Assembly: GCA_913056415.1 (NCBI GenBank)
Contig: CAJXNA010000002.1
Location: 1-30,990, forward strand
Length of the DNA: 30,990 nucleotides
Origin: an uncultured Chloroflexota bacterium
GTDB lineage: Bacteria > Chloroflexota > Dehalococcoidia > SM23-28-2 > RBG-16-64-32
Direction: 5' to 3'
A program made the translations under genes and the position numbers. The notes under the pieces are model-generated. The model made no database searches. It saw nothing but the letters and a program-made list of their open reading frames with translations, and was not told the DNA's origin. This document shows, piece by piece, positions 21,816 to 28,253 of this stretch; position 1 is the first letter of the stretch; each line of letters opens with the position of its first letter.

Positions 21816-22438
21816 CAGCGAGTCTCCCCCGACATGACGCGTCGAAGCGATTTGAGCGCCCGGTGCTGTAGCGACTTGATAGCGCCCTCACTGCGGCCAA
21901 GGACGCGGGCCACAGAAGCGTTGTCGAACCCTTCGATGAACTTGAGGACGATCACCTGCCTCTGCTCGTCCGTGAGGTACCTCAGGGCGAGTTGGAGTTG
22001 CCCCCGATCGAGAGCCCGCTCGGCCAGGGTCTGAGGCCCGATCTGCATGGCGGCCAGAGGTTCAGTTAGGCTGACCTCGCCGTGCCGCTTACGGCGGCGG
22101 TGCAGATCGATCAGCCTGTTGCGGGCGATTCGGAACACCCAGGCGGAGAACGGTGTGCCCTTGAACTGGTACTTCTTAATGGACTCCAGCACCTTGAGCA
22201 TAACATCGGAGGCCAGATCCTCCGCCGCATGGATATCGCCCAACTGCAGGAATGCGTAGTTATAAATCTTTGGGTAGTAGGTGGAGTAGAGGGAAGCTAG
22301 AGCGACTTCGTCCAGCGCTTGAGCACGTTGCACCAGCTCCCACTCTTGCAAGTGGTCGCTGGGGGTGCTGGCGGCTTTTGTGCCGGCCGGCAGGTCCCGG
22401 GGTTTATCCATTAGTCCTGACAAAGCCTGAATGTACAT
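21815..22438 (-). CDS. ECF-type RNA polymerase sigma factor
   Basis: The 207-residue protein has sigma region 2 (about 38-112: ALASLYSTYYPKIYNYAF, AEDLASDVMLKV, FSAWVFRIARNRLIDLHRRRKR) and region 4 (about 145-200: LALRYLTDEQRQVIVLKFIEGF, NASVARVLGRSEGAIKSLQHRALKSL). It lacks regions 1 and 3, as ECF sigma factors do. An alternative ATG at 22411 with AGGA upstream would remove nine residues. The next gene overlaps its stop and encodes a membrane anti-sigma-like partner. Its target promoters are unknown; the two genes are probably autoregulated. Confidence 0.93.
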   Translation of the reverse strand: MYIQALSGLMDKPRDLPAGTKAASTPSDHLQEWELVQRAQALDEVALASLYSTYYPKIYNYAFLQLGDIHAAEDLASDVMLKVLESIKKYQFKGTPFSAWVFRIARNRLIDLHRRRKRHGEVSLTEPLAAMQIGPQTLAERALDRGQLQLALRYLTDEQRQVIVLKFIEGFDNASVARVLGRSEGAIKSLQHRALKSLRRVMSGETR

Positions 22439-22503
22439 GACCGCACGACCACTAACAGAACGTGCGACGAACGGCTGTAGATACGGGCCGAATTCACGAG
22501 GTT

Positions 22504-22701
22504 TTACTCTTCTTCTGCCAGGCCCAACAGAGCCCGGCGCGCTCGGTCGTAGCGTTCCTTCATAAGCGCCTCCCGGTAGAGCAGCGCTTTGAGCCTCGGC
22601 GGTTCCAGCCGCTCCCCGTCCAGAAGCACGCGGTGGAGAGACTGAAGCTGGGTCTGCCAGGCCGAATAGGCGTCCTGGTAGCTCTGCTTAAGCTCTTGCA
22701 T
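22504..22701 (-). CDS. Small helical protein of unknown function
   Basis: A 65-residue, highly charged frame, MQELKQSYQDAYSAWQTQL and so on, is predicted almost wholly helical, with a possible short coiled coil and an acidic end. It has protein-like composition with no cysteine and a natural charge pattern. It sits 65 bases upstream of the ECF sigma gene on the same strand. No strong Shine-Dalgarno is visible. I do not recognise the family, and a role with the sigma pair is only positional inference. Confidence 0.55.
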   Translation of the reverse strand: MQELKQSYQDAYSAWQTQLQSLHRVLLDGERLEPPRLKALLYREALMKERYDRARRALLGLAEEE

Positions 22702-22819
22702 GGCGTTGGTGAAAACGAATCTGCCATAGTAATGGTTACCCGCTTACAAGGAAAGAGCCGGCTTCGTGGAGCGATAGCGCTAAGATGGGCAAACCGGCCT
22801 ACTATCCGATGCCGGGGGC

Positions 22820-24502
22820 CTACAGCCAGCGAGAACGGATGTCACCGTCAATGACGATATCCACCAGGCGGGGCTCATCGGCCGCCTGCGCCTCCCGCAC
22901 GGCTTCACCGATCTGATCCGGGTGTTCGATACGTACGCCCTTGACGCCGAACGAGGCGGCGATATGCGAGAAGTCCAGTGGCGGGTCCGCGAGATCCATA
23001 GCGACGAACTTGCGGCCGGCGGCGCCTTCCCCCAGGTACTCCAGCATGTTGAGCTTCAAGATGCGGTAGGAAGCGTTGTTGGCGATCACCCAGGTAACCG
23101 GTACCTTGTGGTGTGCTGCCGACCAAAGCGCCTGGATCGTGTACAGAGCGGCGCCGTCACCGATGACTGAGAGCACGGGACGATCCGGTCGCGCCAGCTT
23201 TATGCCTATCGGATTGGGCATGCCGGGGCCCAGACCGCCGCCGGTGGCGCGATAGTGCGTCCCCGGCTCCGACATCCGCATGTGGCGCATGAGATGGCCG
23301 CCGGCGGTGATCGACTCGTCGAACAGGACCGTGCCTGGGGCGATGGCGTCGGCAAGCTCCTTGGCCATGCGCGCCGGGGCTATCGGCACGCTATCCCACT
23401 TCGCCTGGGCGGAAGCGTCCATCGCCTGCGCGAATTGCTGGGCCATCGCCTGCGTAGCCTGGGCGCGACGCTGGGCTGCCTCCTGGTGGGTGGGTGGCAG
23501 GTGCTTCTGAAGGGCGGCCAGGAGATCCGTCAGGGCCATCTTCGGGTCCGCCATTATGCCATGCTGAACGGGCCAGCTCTTCGATATCTCCCACGGATCA
23601 AGGTCGATGTGAATAGTCGTGGCCTGTGGAGGGAAGGGCGGCTCGTTCAAGGGGAACAGGAGCGTGAGGAGCGGCGTGCCCACAGCCAGGATAACATCTG
23701 CCGCCGAAAGCTGGCCTTTCAGCGCGGGCTCCGAGATGACGTTCAACAGTCCGGCGTACAGCGGGTGATCCTCCGGGAACGGTAGCTCGGCGGAGAAGGA
23801 AGCGTGCACGCGAGCTCCCAGCGCCTCCGCAAGCTGCACGAGCTCCGGCACGGCGCCCGACGTGGCGACGCCGGCGCCGCAGATGATGACCGGCGATTGC
23901 GCACCCGCCAGCACCTCGGCCGCTCGCTCCACCGCCTCCGGATCGGGCCGGACGCGGGTGTTGGTGTAGGCGGTGGCGGTGATCTCAACCTCCGCCTCCT
24001 CGTCCATAACGTTGGTCGGGATCGAGAGGAAGACGGGCCCCGCTGGCGGCTCCATCGCTACCTTGAAGGCGCGGCGCAACATTATCGGGATCTCGGCGGC
24101 ATCCTCTGCCTGTGTCGCCCACTTCGTCACCGGCTCCGCCATCCGCACCAGGTCACCGGCCAGGATCGGCTCCTGGGAGCCGCCGCGCTGGGGGTGTTGG
24201 CCCGCGTAGACCACCATCGGCGTGCGGGTGCGGTAGGAGTTGTACAGCATCCCCATGGCGTTACCCAGGCCGGGGTTGATGTGAAGCTGGAGAAAGGACG
24301 GCCGCCCGCTGGCTCGCGCGTAGCCGTCCGCGATCCCCACGGCAACGGACTCGTGCAGGGCGAGGATATACTTAATCTGAGGATAGTCCTGCAGGGCGTC
24401 CTGGAACGCCTCTTCAGTCGTGCCCGGGTTGCCGAAGACGTGCGTCACGCCGTCGGCGACGAGCTGGTCAAGAAAGGCGTATCGGCCGGTGAGCTTGGGC
24501 AT
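22820..24502 (-). CDS. Thiamine-diphosphate-dependent decarboxylase/synthase (benzoylformate decarboxylase-like)
   Basis: The 560-residue protein has the three-domain layout of the acetolactate synthase/decarboxylase family. FGNPGTTE is at about 23-30 and the ThDP-activating glutamate E51 is in ALHESVAVGIADGYAR. LHINPGLGNAMG places H74 where benzoylformate decarboxylase has an active-site histidine. The ThDP/Mg motif runs from GDG (about 448) to NN (about 475). Together these favour a 2-oxoacid decarboxylase over acetolactate synthase, and no small ilvN-type subunit is nearby. AAGGAG precedes the ATG by nine bases. It diverges from an HpcH/HpaI aldolase gene. Confidence 0.88.
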   Translation of the reverse strand: MPKLTGRYAFLDQLVADGVTHVFGNPGTTEEAFQDALQDYPQIKYILALHESVAVGIADGYARASGRPSFLQLHINPGLGNAMGMLYNSYRTRTPMVVYAGQHPQRGGSQEPILAGDLVRMAEPVTKWATQAEDAAEIPIMLRRAFKVAMEPPAGPVFLSIPTNVMDEEAEVEITATAYTNTRVRPDPEAVERAAEVLAGAQSPVIICGAGVATSGAVPELVQLAEALGARVHASFSAELPFPEDHPLYAGLLNVISEPALKGQLSAADVILAVGTPLLTLLFPLNEPPFPPQATTIHIDLDPWEISKSWPVQHGIMADPKMALTDLLAALQKHLPPTHQEAAQRRAQATQAMAQQFAQAMDASAQAKWDSVPIAPARMAKELADAIAPGTVLFDESITAGGHLMRHMRMSEPGTHYRATGGGLGPGMPNPIGIKLARPDRPVLSVIGDGAALYTIQALWSAAHHKVPVTWVIANNASYRILKLNMLEYLGEGAAGRKFVAMDLADPPLDFSHIAASFGVKGVRIEHPDQIGEAVREAQAADEPRLVDIVIDGDIRSRWL

Positions 24503-24563
24503 GGCGGGGCGCTCCTTTCGGGAGGAAGGATACCACAGGCCGCGCCAGGCGCACGTGGCGGCG

Positions 24564-24590
24564 TTGACAGCCGCCCGGCGGCGTGATAGT
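24564..24590 (+). promoter_or_regulatory. Candidate promoter for the HpcH/HpaI aldolase
   Basis: A perfect TTGACA (24564-24569) is followed 15 bases later by GATAGT (24585-24590), which matches four of six consensus bases. The start would fall near 24597, about 33 bases before the aldolase ATG. It lies in the 127-base divergent gap with the ThDP enzyme gene. Confidence 0.5.
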
Positions 24591-24629
24591 GGTGAGCCGC
24601 GTCACCCCCTGCAGTTGTGGAGGACTCGA

Positions 24630-25394
24630 ATGCGTGAGAACGCCGTCAAGAGGTTATGGCAGGAAGATAAGCCGGCGCTGGGCGGCTGGCTCTCGATCGC
24701 CAACACGTTTTCGACCGAGGTCATGGCCGCCCAGGACCTGGACTGGCTGTGCCTGGACATGCAGCACGGCGTCATCGGCTACGACACTGCCGTGCCGATG
24801 CTCCAGACGATCTCCGCCACGGGCGTCACGCCAATCGTTCGGGTCCCCTGGTGCGAGCCGGCCATGATCATGAAGATGCTGGACGCCGGCGCCTACGGCA
24901 TCATCGTGCCGTTGGTGAACGACCGCGCGCAAGCGGAGGCCGCCGCGGCGGCTTGCCGCTACCCACCGCGGGGCATACGTAGCCACGGGCCCACGCGCGC
25001 CGCCTACTACGCCGGGTTCGACTACCTCGCCCACGCCAACGACGAGGTCCTCTGCATCCCTCAGATCGAGACTGTTGAGGCGCTGGATAACCTGGATGAC
25101 ATCCTCAGCGTGCCCGGCATCGACGCCGCCTACATCGGGCCGATGGACCTGACGATCTCTATGGGCATCACGCCCGAGCAGGACGGCGAGGCGGAGGAGT
25201 ACGTACAGGCCCGCAAACGCATCGTGGAGAGCTGCCGCAAGTACGGCGTCGTCCCCGGCGTCCACTCCAACCCCGGCGTCGCGGCGAAGCGCCTCAAGGA
25301 GGGGTTCCGGCTCATCCGAATCACCGGCGATCACAGCGCTATGGCGCGGGCCGTGCGAGAGGACATCCGTGCCGTGCGTGAACCTCAGGGATAG
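24630..25394 (+). CDS. HpcH/HpaI-family aldolase
   Basis: The 254-residue protein is a class II (metal-dependent) pyruvate aldolase of the HpcH/HpaI type, which reversibly cleaves 4-hydroxy-2-oxoacids to pyruvate and an aldehyde. Visible residues are CLDMQHG with D43 and H46, the substrate-binding arginine R71 in PIVRVPW, metal ligands E147 in PQIETVE and D173 in IGPMDLTISMG. GGAGG six bases before ATG 24630 fixes the start, although the frame runs on upstream to 24420. Citrate-lyase-beta-like relatives share the fold, so substrate is uncertain. It is divergent from a 2-oxoacid decarboxylase-like gene, which suggests linked oxoacid metabolism. Confidence 0.9.
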   Translation: MRENAVKRLWQEDKPALGGWLSIANTFSTEVMAAQDLDWLCLDMQHGVIGYDTAVPMLQTISATGVTPIVRVPWCEPAMIMKMLDAGAYGIIVPLVNDRAQAEAAAAACRYPPRGIRSHGPTRAAYYAGFDYLAHANDEVLCIPQIETVEALDNLDDILSVPGIDAAYIGPMDLTISMGITPEQDGEAEEYVQARKRIVESCRKYGVVPGVHSNPGVAAKRLKEGFRLIRITGDHSAMARAVREDIRAVREPQG

Positions 25395-25408
25395 CCACCC
25401 CGGACGCA

Positions 25409-25439
25409 GCAAGGCGAGGCGCTTACGGCCTCGCCTTGC
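25409..25439. terminator. 12-bp hairpin terminator-like element
   Basis: GCAAGGCGAGGC and GCCTCGCCTTGC form a perfect 12-bp stem with a seven-base loop. It lies 15 bases after the aldolase stop and 13 bases beyond the 3' end of the minus-strand tRNA pair, so it could serve both directions. There is no T-tract on either side. Confidence 0.6.
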
Positions 25440-25451
25440 ACGTTCGCAGTG

Positions 25452-25528
25452 TGGTGGCGCATACGGGATTCGAACCCGTGATCTCCGCCTTGAGAGGGCG
25501 GTGTCCTGGGCCACTAGACGAATGCGCC
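25452..25528 (-). tRNA. tRNA-Glu(CTC)
   Basis: The minus strand folds with acceptor GGCGCAT/ATGCGCC, anticodon stem CCGCC/GGCGG around loop CTCTCAA (anticodon CTC), and T arm with GGTTCGAATCC. Discriminator A and CCA are encoded. It reads GAG and lies five bases downstream of tRNA-Gln. Confidence 0.95.
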
Positions 25529-25533
25529 GCGTT

Positions 25534-25607
25534 TGGCTGCGGGACTAGGATTCGAACCTAGACTAACTGATCCAGAATCAGCCGTGCTACCATTACACAA
25601 TCCCGCA
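25534..25607 (-). tRNA. tRNA-Gln(CTG)
   Basis: The minus strand folds with acceptor TGCGGGA/TCCCGCA, anticodon stem GCTGA/TCAGT around TTCTGGA (anticodon CTG), and T arm GGTTCGAATCC. Discriminator G and CCA are encoded. It reads CAG glutamine codons and is cotranscribed with tRNA-Glu(CTC). Confidence 0.95.
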
Positions 25608-25618
25608 GCGTCACGCCG

Positions 25619-25648
25619 ATTGTATCAGACGGCGAAAAGCACCCGCAA
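25619..25648 (-). promoter_or_regulatory. Promoter of the tRNA-Gln/tRNA-Glu pair
   Basis: On the minus strand TTGCGG (25643-25648) and TACAAT (25619-25624) are 18 bases apart, and TG one base before the -10 makes it an extended -10 element. Transcription would start just ahead of the tRNA-Gln 5' end at 25607. Confidence 0.6.
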
Positions 25649-25713
25649 ACTTCGCTGCCGCGATAGTGCGCTTGCACGGGGCGGCTGCCAAATGGGGATT
25701 GCAGCCGGCGATG

Positions 25714-25722
25714 TGCTACAAT
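25714..25722 (+). promoter_or_regulatory. Extended -10 promoter upstream of the desaturase-like gene
   Basis: TGCTACAAT is a full extended -10 motif. No -35 box stands at the right distance. A transcript from here would have a leader of about 170 bases before the ATG at 25900. The 292-base gap otherwise holds no recognised gene. A short frame at 25733-25852 reads like a signal peptide but lacks a standard start codon. Confidence 0.4.
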
Positions 25723-25899
25723 CCCCTAAGCCATTCGAAGTAGGGTCACCATCAAGTCTCTCGTAGCCGTCGTCTCGTTCGCCGCTGTCCCTCTCCTCGC
25801 TTCCGCCTGGGGCAACGGAGAACGCCAGACACCCCGCTGCCTCCGGAGCTAGGCCCCGGGGGGGGCAATTCCTAAGGGAGAAAGAGGAAGTAAAGAAAG

Positions 25900-26901
25900 A
25901 TGGTACATCAGGTGCGAAATCCTTGGACCGCTCAAGGAAGGAATCTAGCGATTCAGAAAGCGGTTGCAGAAATCTACGGCCGTTACTTCCAAAAAGGTCC
26001 ACGTTGGATCGCCAAACACCTGCCTCAGAGAACGGAAATGATGGACTGGTCTGGCAGGGTCAGTTCAGAAACCGCCGAAATTCTGCTTGGGGATTTCGGA
26101 GTCGAGTCCTTCATCGAAGATTACGCACAGATGGCAACACTAGCCTCGGGTGACAGTCATGCTACTAGGCAGATTTACACTCAGTGGGTTTTTGACGAGA
26201 CTCGTCACAGCAAGGCCCTGTGGTACTGTCTAGTAGATTCTGGGCTCCGGACTCAGGCAGAGATGGACGAATATCTATACCAGTGTGGTCAGGATATCTG
26301 GACCTTCGAAAAGCAAACTGGCCACGAAGTAACTCCGGAAAGAGGAGCTGCCTACGCGATTGCGCAAGAGCGGCAGACCAAGAGAAACTACCGGGAGATG
26401 CAGAAAAGAATCTGGGTAGAGTATGGCCAACCCACGAACGCTGATGGTAGACCAACCTATCCTGCTATAGCGGGTGTGTGCGGAATCCTGGCTGCTGACG
26501 AGGGTTTTCATGAAGGTGTGTTCCGCGAGATCACCCGAGCTTATCTGAAGTACTGGCCTGACAAAGCGCTTCAGGCAATGTGGGACGTATACGAGCGTTA
26601 CCGAATGCCACTAGTGAAACTTCCAAACGCTGAAGCTTTCCTGGAAGCAGTGCTTTCAACCGGTATCGACTCTGGCCGTCAGGTTGTAGCAGAGATCCTG
26701 CAGCCAACCTACGAGGCCTCGGGATTGAAAAGTAGGGCTGCCGTCAGAAAAGCCGCTAAGAACAGCTGGGATTTGCCGGAAGGCGCAGTTATTCAAGTCG
26801 GAGACAAGCCCTTCGAAGAATGGTCCGAAGGAGCAATACCCCATTCGATGAATTCTGACGGGACCTTTACGCGTCTCGTCCCAACAGCGTCTAAGACTTA
26901 A
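25900..26901 (+). CDS. Acyl-ACP desaturase-like ferritin-fold diiron protein, probably transferred
   Basis: The 333-residue soluble protein has the diiron ligand pattern of the type 2 fatty acid (acyl-ACP) desaturase family. E100 and H103 lie in VFDETRHSK, E157 in AQERQTKRNY, E201 and H204 in AADEGFHEG, and a first ligand is probably E69 or E73 in GVESFIEDY. Such enzymes use oxygen and reduced ferredoxin to place a double bond in an acyl chain; a related oxygenase or oxidase activity is possible. Base composition is near balanced and codons such as GAA, AGA and ATT are common, unlike the GC-rich neighbours. It stands alone between tRNA genes, so horizontal gain is likely. Confidence 0.82.
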   Translation: MVHQVRNPWTAQGRNLAIQKAVAEIYGRYFQKGPRWIAKHLPQRTEMMDWSGRVSSETAEILLGDFGVESFIEDYAQMATLASGDSHATRQIYTQWVFDETRHSKALWYCLVDSGLRTQAEMDEYLYQCGQDIWTFEKQTGHEVTPERGAAYAIAQERQTKRNYREMQKRIWVEYGQPTNADGRPTYPAIAGVCGILAADEGFHEGVFREITRAYLKYWPDKALQAMWDVYERYRMPLVKLPNAEAFLEAVLSTGIDSGRQVVAEILQPTYEASGLKSRAAVRKAAKNSWDLPEGAVIQVGDKPFEEWSEGAIPHSMNSDGTFTRLVPTASKT

Positions 26902-26932
26902 CACGGAAAAGCAGAGAATCACAAAACACAAA

Positions 26933-26969
26933 GCCCGCCTCATGAATGAACCTGCGGTTCGAGGTGGGC
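26933..26969 (+). repeat. Nested stem-loop after the desaturase-like gene
   Basis: GCCCGCCTC and GAGGTGGGC pair over nine positions with one G-U, enclosing a second perfect hairpin GAACC-TGC-GGTTC with a six-base bulge on one side. It begins 32 bases after the desaturase-like stop and probably marks the end of that transcript, though no T-tract follows. The following sequence to 27150 shows no gene on either strand. Confidence 0.5.
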
Positions 26970-27150
26970 CCTCCTAGGACGGGAAACCCGATCAGCCTGC
27001 TCCACATAGGCTATAGGAGTCACCTCAGACACGACGGCTATTTCAATAGGGCCCCCTCCCAGAACACGGTGCGGTTTCCAAAAGGGCTATGCCGTGCCGC
27101 GAGTGTGCGTCTGGATTGGGCGGTTGGCAACGGGCGGCCAGCCCCACCGT

Positions 27151-27180
27151 TTGTCACTCGCGCTCCCCATCCCGTAGAAT
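27151..27180 (+). promoter_or_regulatory. Promoter of tRNA-Glu(TTC)
   Basis: TTGTCA (27151-27156) and TAGAAT (27175-27180) are 18 bases apart, each matching five of six consensus bases. Transcription would start near 27187, about 27 bases before the tRNA. Confidence 0.6.
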
Positions 27181-27213
27181 GCCATCGGGCTCGCCGCACG
27201 CGTCCCGAACGAT

Positions 27214-27290
27214 GCCCCCATAGTCTAGCGGCCAAGGACGCCACCCTTTCAAGGTGGAGATCGCGGGTTCGAATCCCGCTGGGGGCACCA
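27214..27290 (+). tRNA. tRNA-Glu(TTC)
   Basis: The acceptor GCCCCCA pairs with TGGGGGC, anticodon stem CCACC/GGTGG encloses CTTTCAA (anticodon TTC), and the T arm has GGTTCGAATCC. Discriminator A and CCA are encoded. It reads GAA and, by wobble, GAG. It ends 37 bases before the crotonase gene. Confidence 0.95.
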
Positions 27291-27327
27291 CAAGCCTTTC
27301 GCCTGCCGACCAGCGCAAGGAGACCTC

Positions 27328-28125
27328 ATGAGCGAATACCAGGACATCCTCTTCCAGAAGCACGGCCGCGTTCGCGGCGCCGCCTGGATCACCATCAACC
27401 GCCCTGACGTCATGAACGCCTTCACCGGCCAGACCCTGACCGAGATGCGTCAAGCCGTCGAGGACGCCTGCGCCGACCCCAAAGTCGGCGTCATCGTCAT
27501 TACCGGCGCCGGCGACCGAGCCTTCTGCGCCGGCGGCGACGTCCGCTGGCTCCAGGAGGTGCAGCGGGAGGGGGCCAGCGCACCCGCGCCCATGGACCCG
27601 CACGCCGGCATCGAGGACTGCATGAAGCCGGTCATCGCCCGCGTCAACGGCTACGCCATCGGCGGCGGCAACCACCTCGCCTACTTCAGCGACTTCACCA
27701 TCGCCTCGGAGAACGCCACCTTCGCCCAGGTGGGGCCGCGCATCGGCAGCCCCGCCGCCGGCTACTTCGTCGCTTACCTGACGCACGTCGTCGGCGCTAA
27801 AAAGGCGAAGGAGATATGGATGCTCTGCCGACGCTACTCCGCCCGGGAGGCGCTGGAGATGGGGCTGGTCAACGCCGTCGTGCCTCCGGACAAGCTGGAC
27901 GAAGAGGTCGACCGCTGGTGCACTGAGCTGCTACAGAAGAGCCCCGGCTGCCTCAAGATCCTCAAGGCCTCCTTCCGCACCCTATACCAGCCTCTACGAG
28001 ACGCCTCGCGCCGCGACTGGGTGAAGGAACTGGCGCCCGATTTCTTCGCCAGCGGCGAGGCGGACGAGGGGAAGAACGCCTTCCTTGAGCGCCGAGAGCC
28101 GGATTTCTCCCGTTTTCCACGCTAG
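27328..28125 (+). CDS. MenB/BadI-like crotonase-family protein
   Basis: The 265-residue protein is closest in pattern to 1,4-dihydroxy-2-naphthoyl-CoA synthase (MenB) and BadI. Supporting segments are FCAGGDVRWL (66-75), NGYAIGGGNHLA, FAQVGPRIGS, and GAKKAKEIWMLCRRYSAREALEMGLVNAVVP. MenB and BadI normally read GSFDGG or GSFDAG at about 140; here it is GSPAAGYF, so the family aspartate is absent. DHNA-CoA synthesis is therefore doubtful, and a hydratase, hydrolase or ring-opening acyl-CoA role is possible. AAGGAG lies six bases before the ATG. No men genes are nearby. Confidence 0.85.
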   Translation: MSEYQDILFQKHGRVRGAAWITINRPDVMNAFTGQTLTEMRQAVEDACADPKVGVIVITGAGDRAFCAGGDVRWLQEVQREGASAPAPMDPHAGIEDCMKPVIARVNGYAIGGGNHLAYFSDFTIASENATFAQVGPRIGSPAAGYFVAYLTHVVGAKKAKEIWMLCRRYSAREALEMGLVNAVVPPDKLDEEVDRWCTELLQKSPGCLKILKASFRTLYQPLRDASRRDWVKELAPDFFASGEADEGKNAFLERREPDFSRFPR

Positions 28126-28145
28126 ACGCTCTGCTGGATCCCCCG

Positions 28146-28157
28146 CCTGAGCTCAGG
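28146..28157. promoter_or_regulatory. 12-bp palindrome upstream of hppA
   Basis: CCTGAGCTCAGG is a perfect inverted repeat directly abutting the candidate hppA -35 box. It could be an activator or repressor site, or a short terminator for the crotonase gene, which ended 21 bases earlier. Confidence 0.35.
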
Positions 28158-28187
28158 TTGAACCCAGCGGTACCTCTCTGATAGACT
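28158..28187 (+). promoter_or_regulatory. Candidate hppA promoter
   Basis: TTGAAC (28158-28163) is followed after 18 bases by TAGACT (28182-28187); a 16-base alternative reads GATAGA. Matches are moderate. It lies 66 bases upstream of the hppA ATG in the only intergenic gap available. Confidence 0.4.
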
Positions 28188-28253
28188 GAGCCGTCGGAGG
28201 TTTAGTGAAATATGGAACTAACTCGACCGACCCCCCGCAGAGGACTCTAACCG

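Noticed and set aside
25533..25766. Frame starting MAAGLGFEPRLTDPE
   Set aside because: This is the well-known false protein produced by translating across a tRNA gene (here tRNA-Gln antisense).
25733..25852. Signal-peptide-like short frame before the desaturase-like gene
   Set aside because: No ATG, GTG or TTG start and only about 40 codons; mentioned as a possible decayed gene but not called.
25452..27290. Attachment-site duplication linking the flanking tRNA genes
   Set aside because: The shared GGTTCGAATCC is simply the conserved T arm present in these tRNAs; no longer direct repeat bounds the foreign segment.
26946..27407. 153-codon frame spanning tRNA-Glu(TTC)
   Set aside because: It translates through the tRNA (SLAAKDATLSRWRSRVRIPLGAP is the usual tRNA artefact) and into the crotonase gene out of frame.
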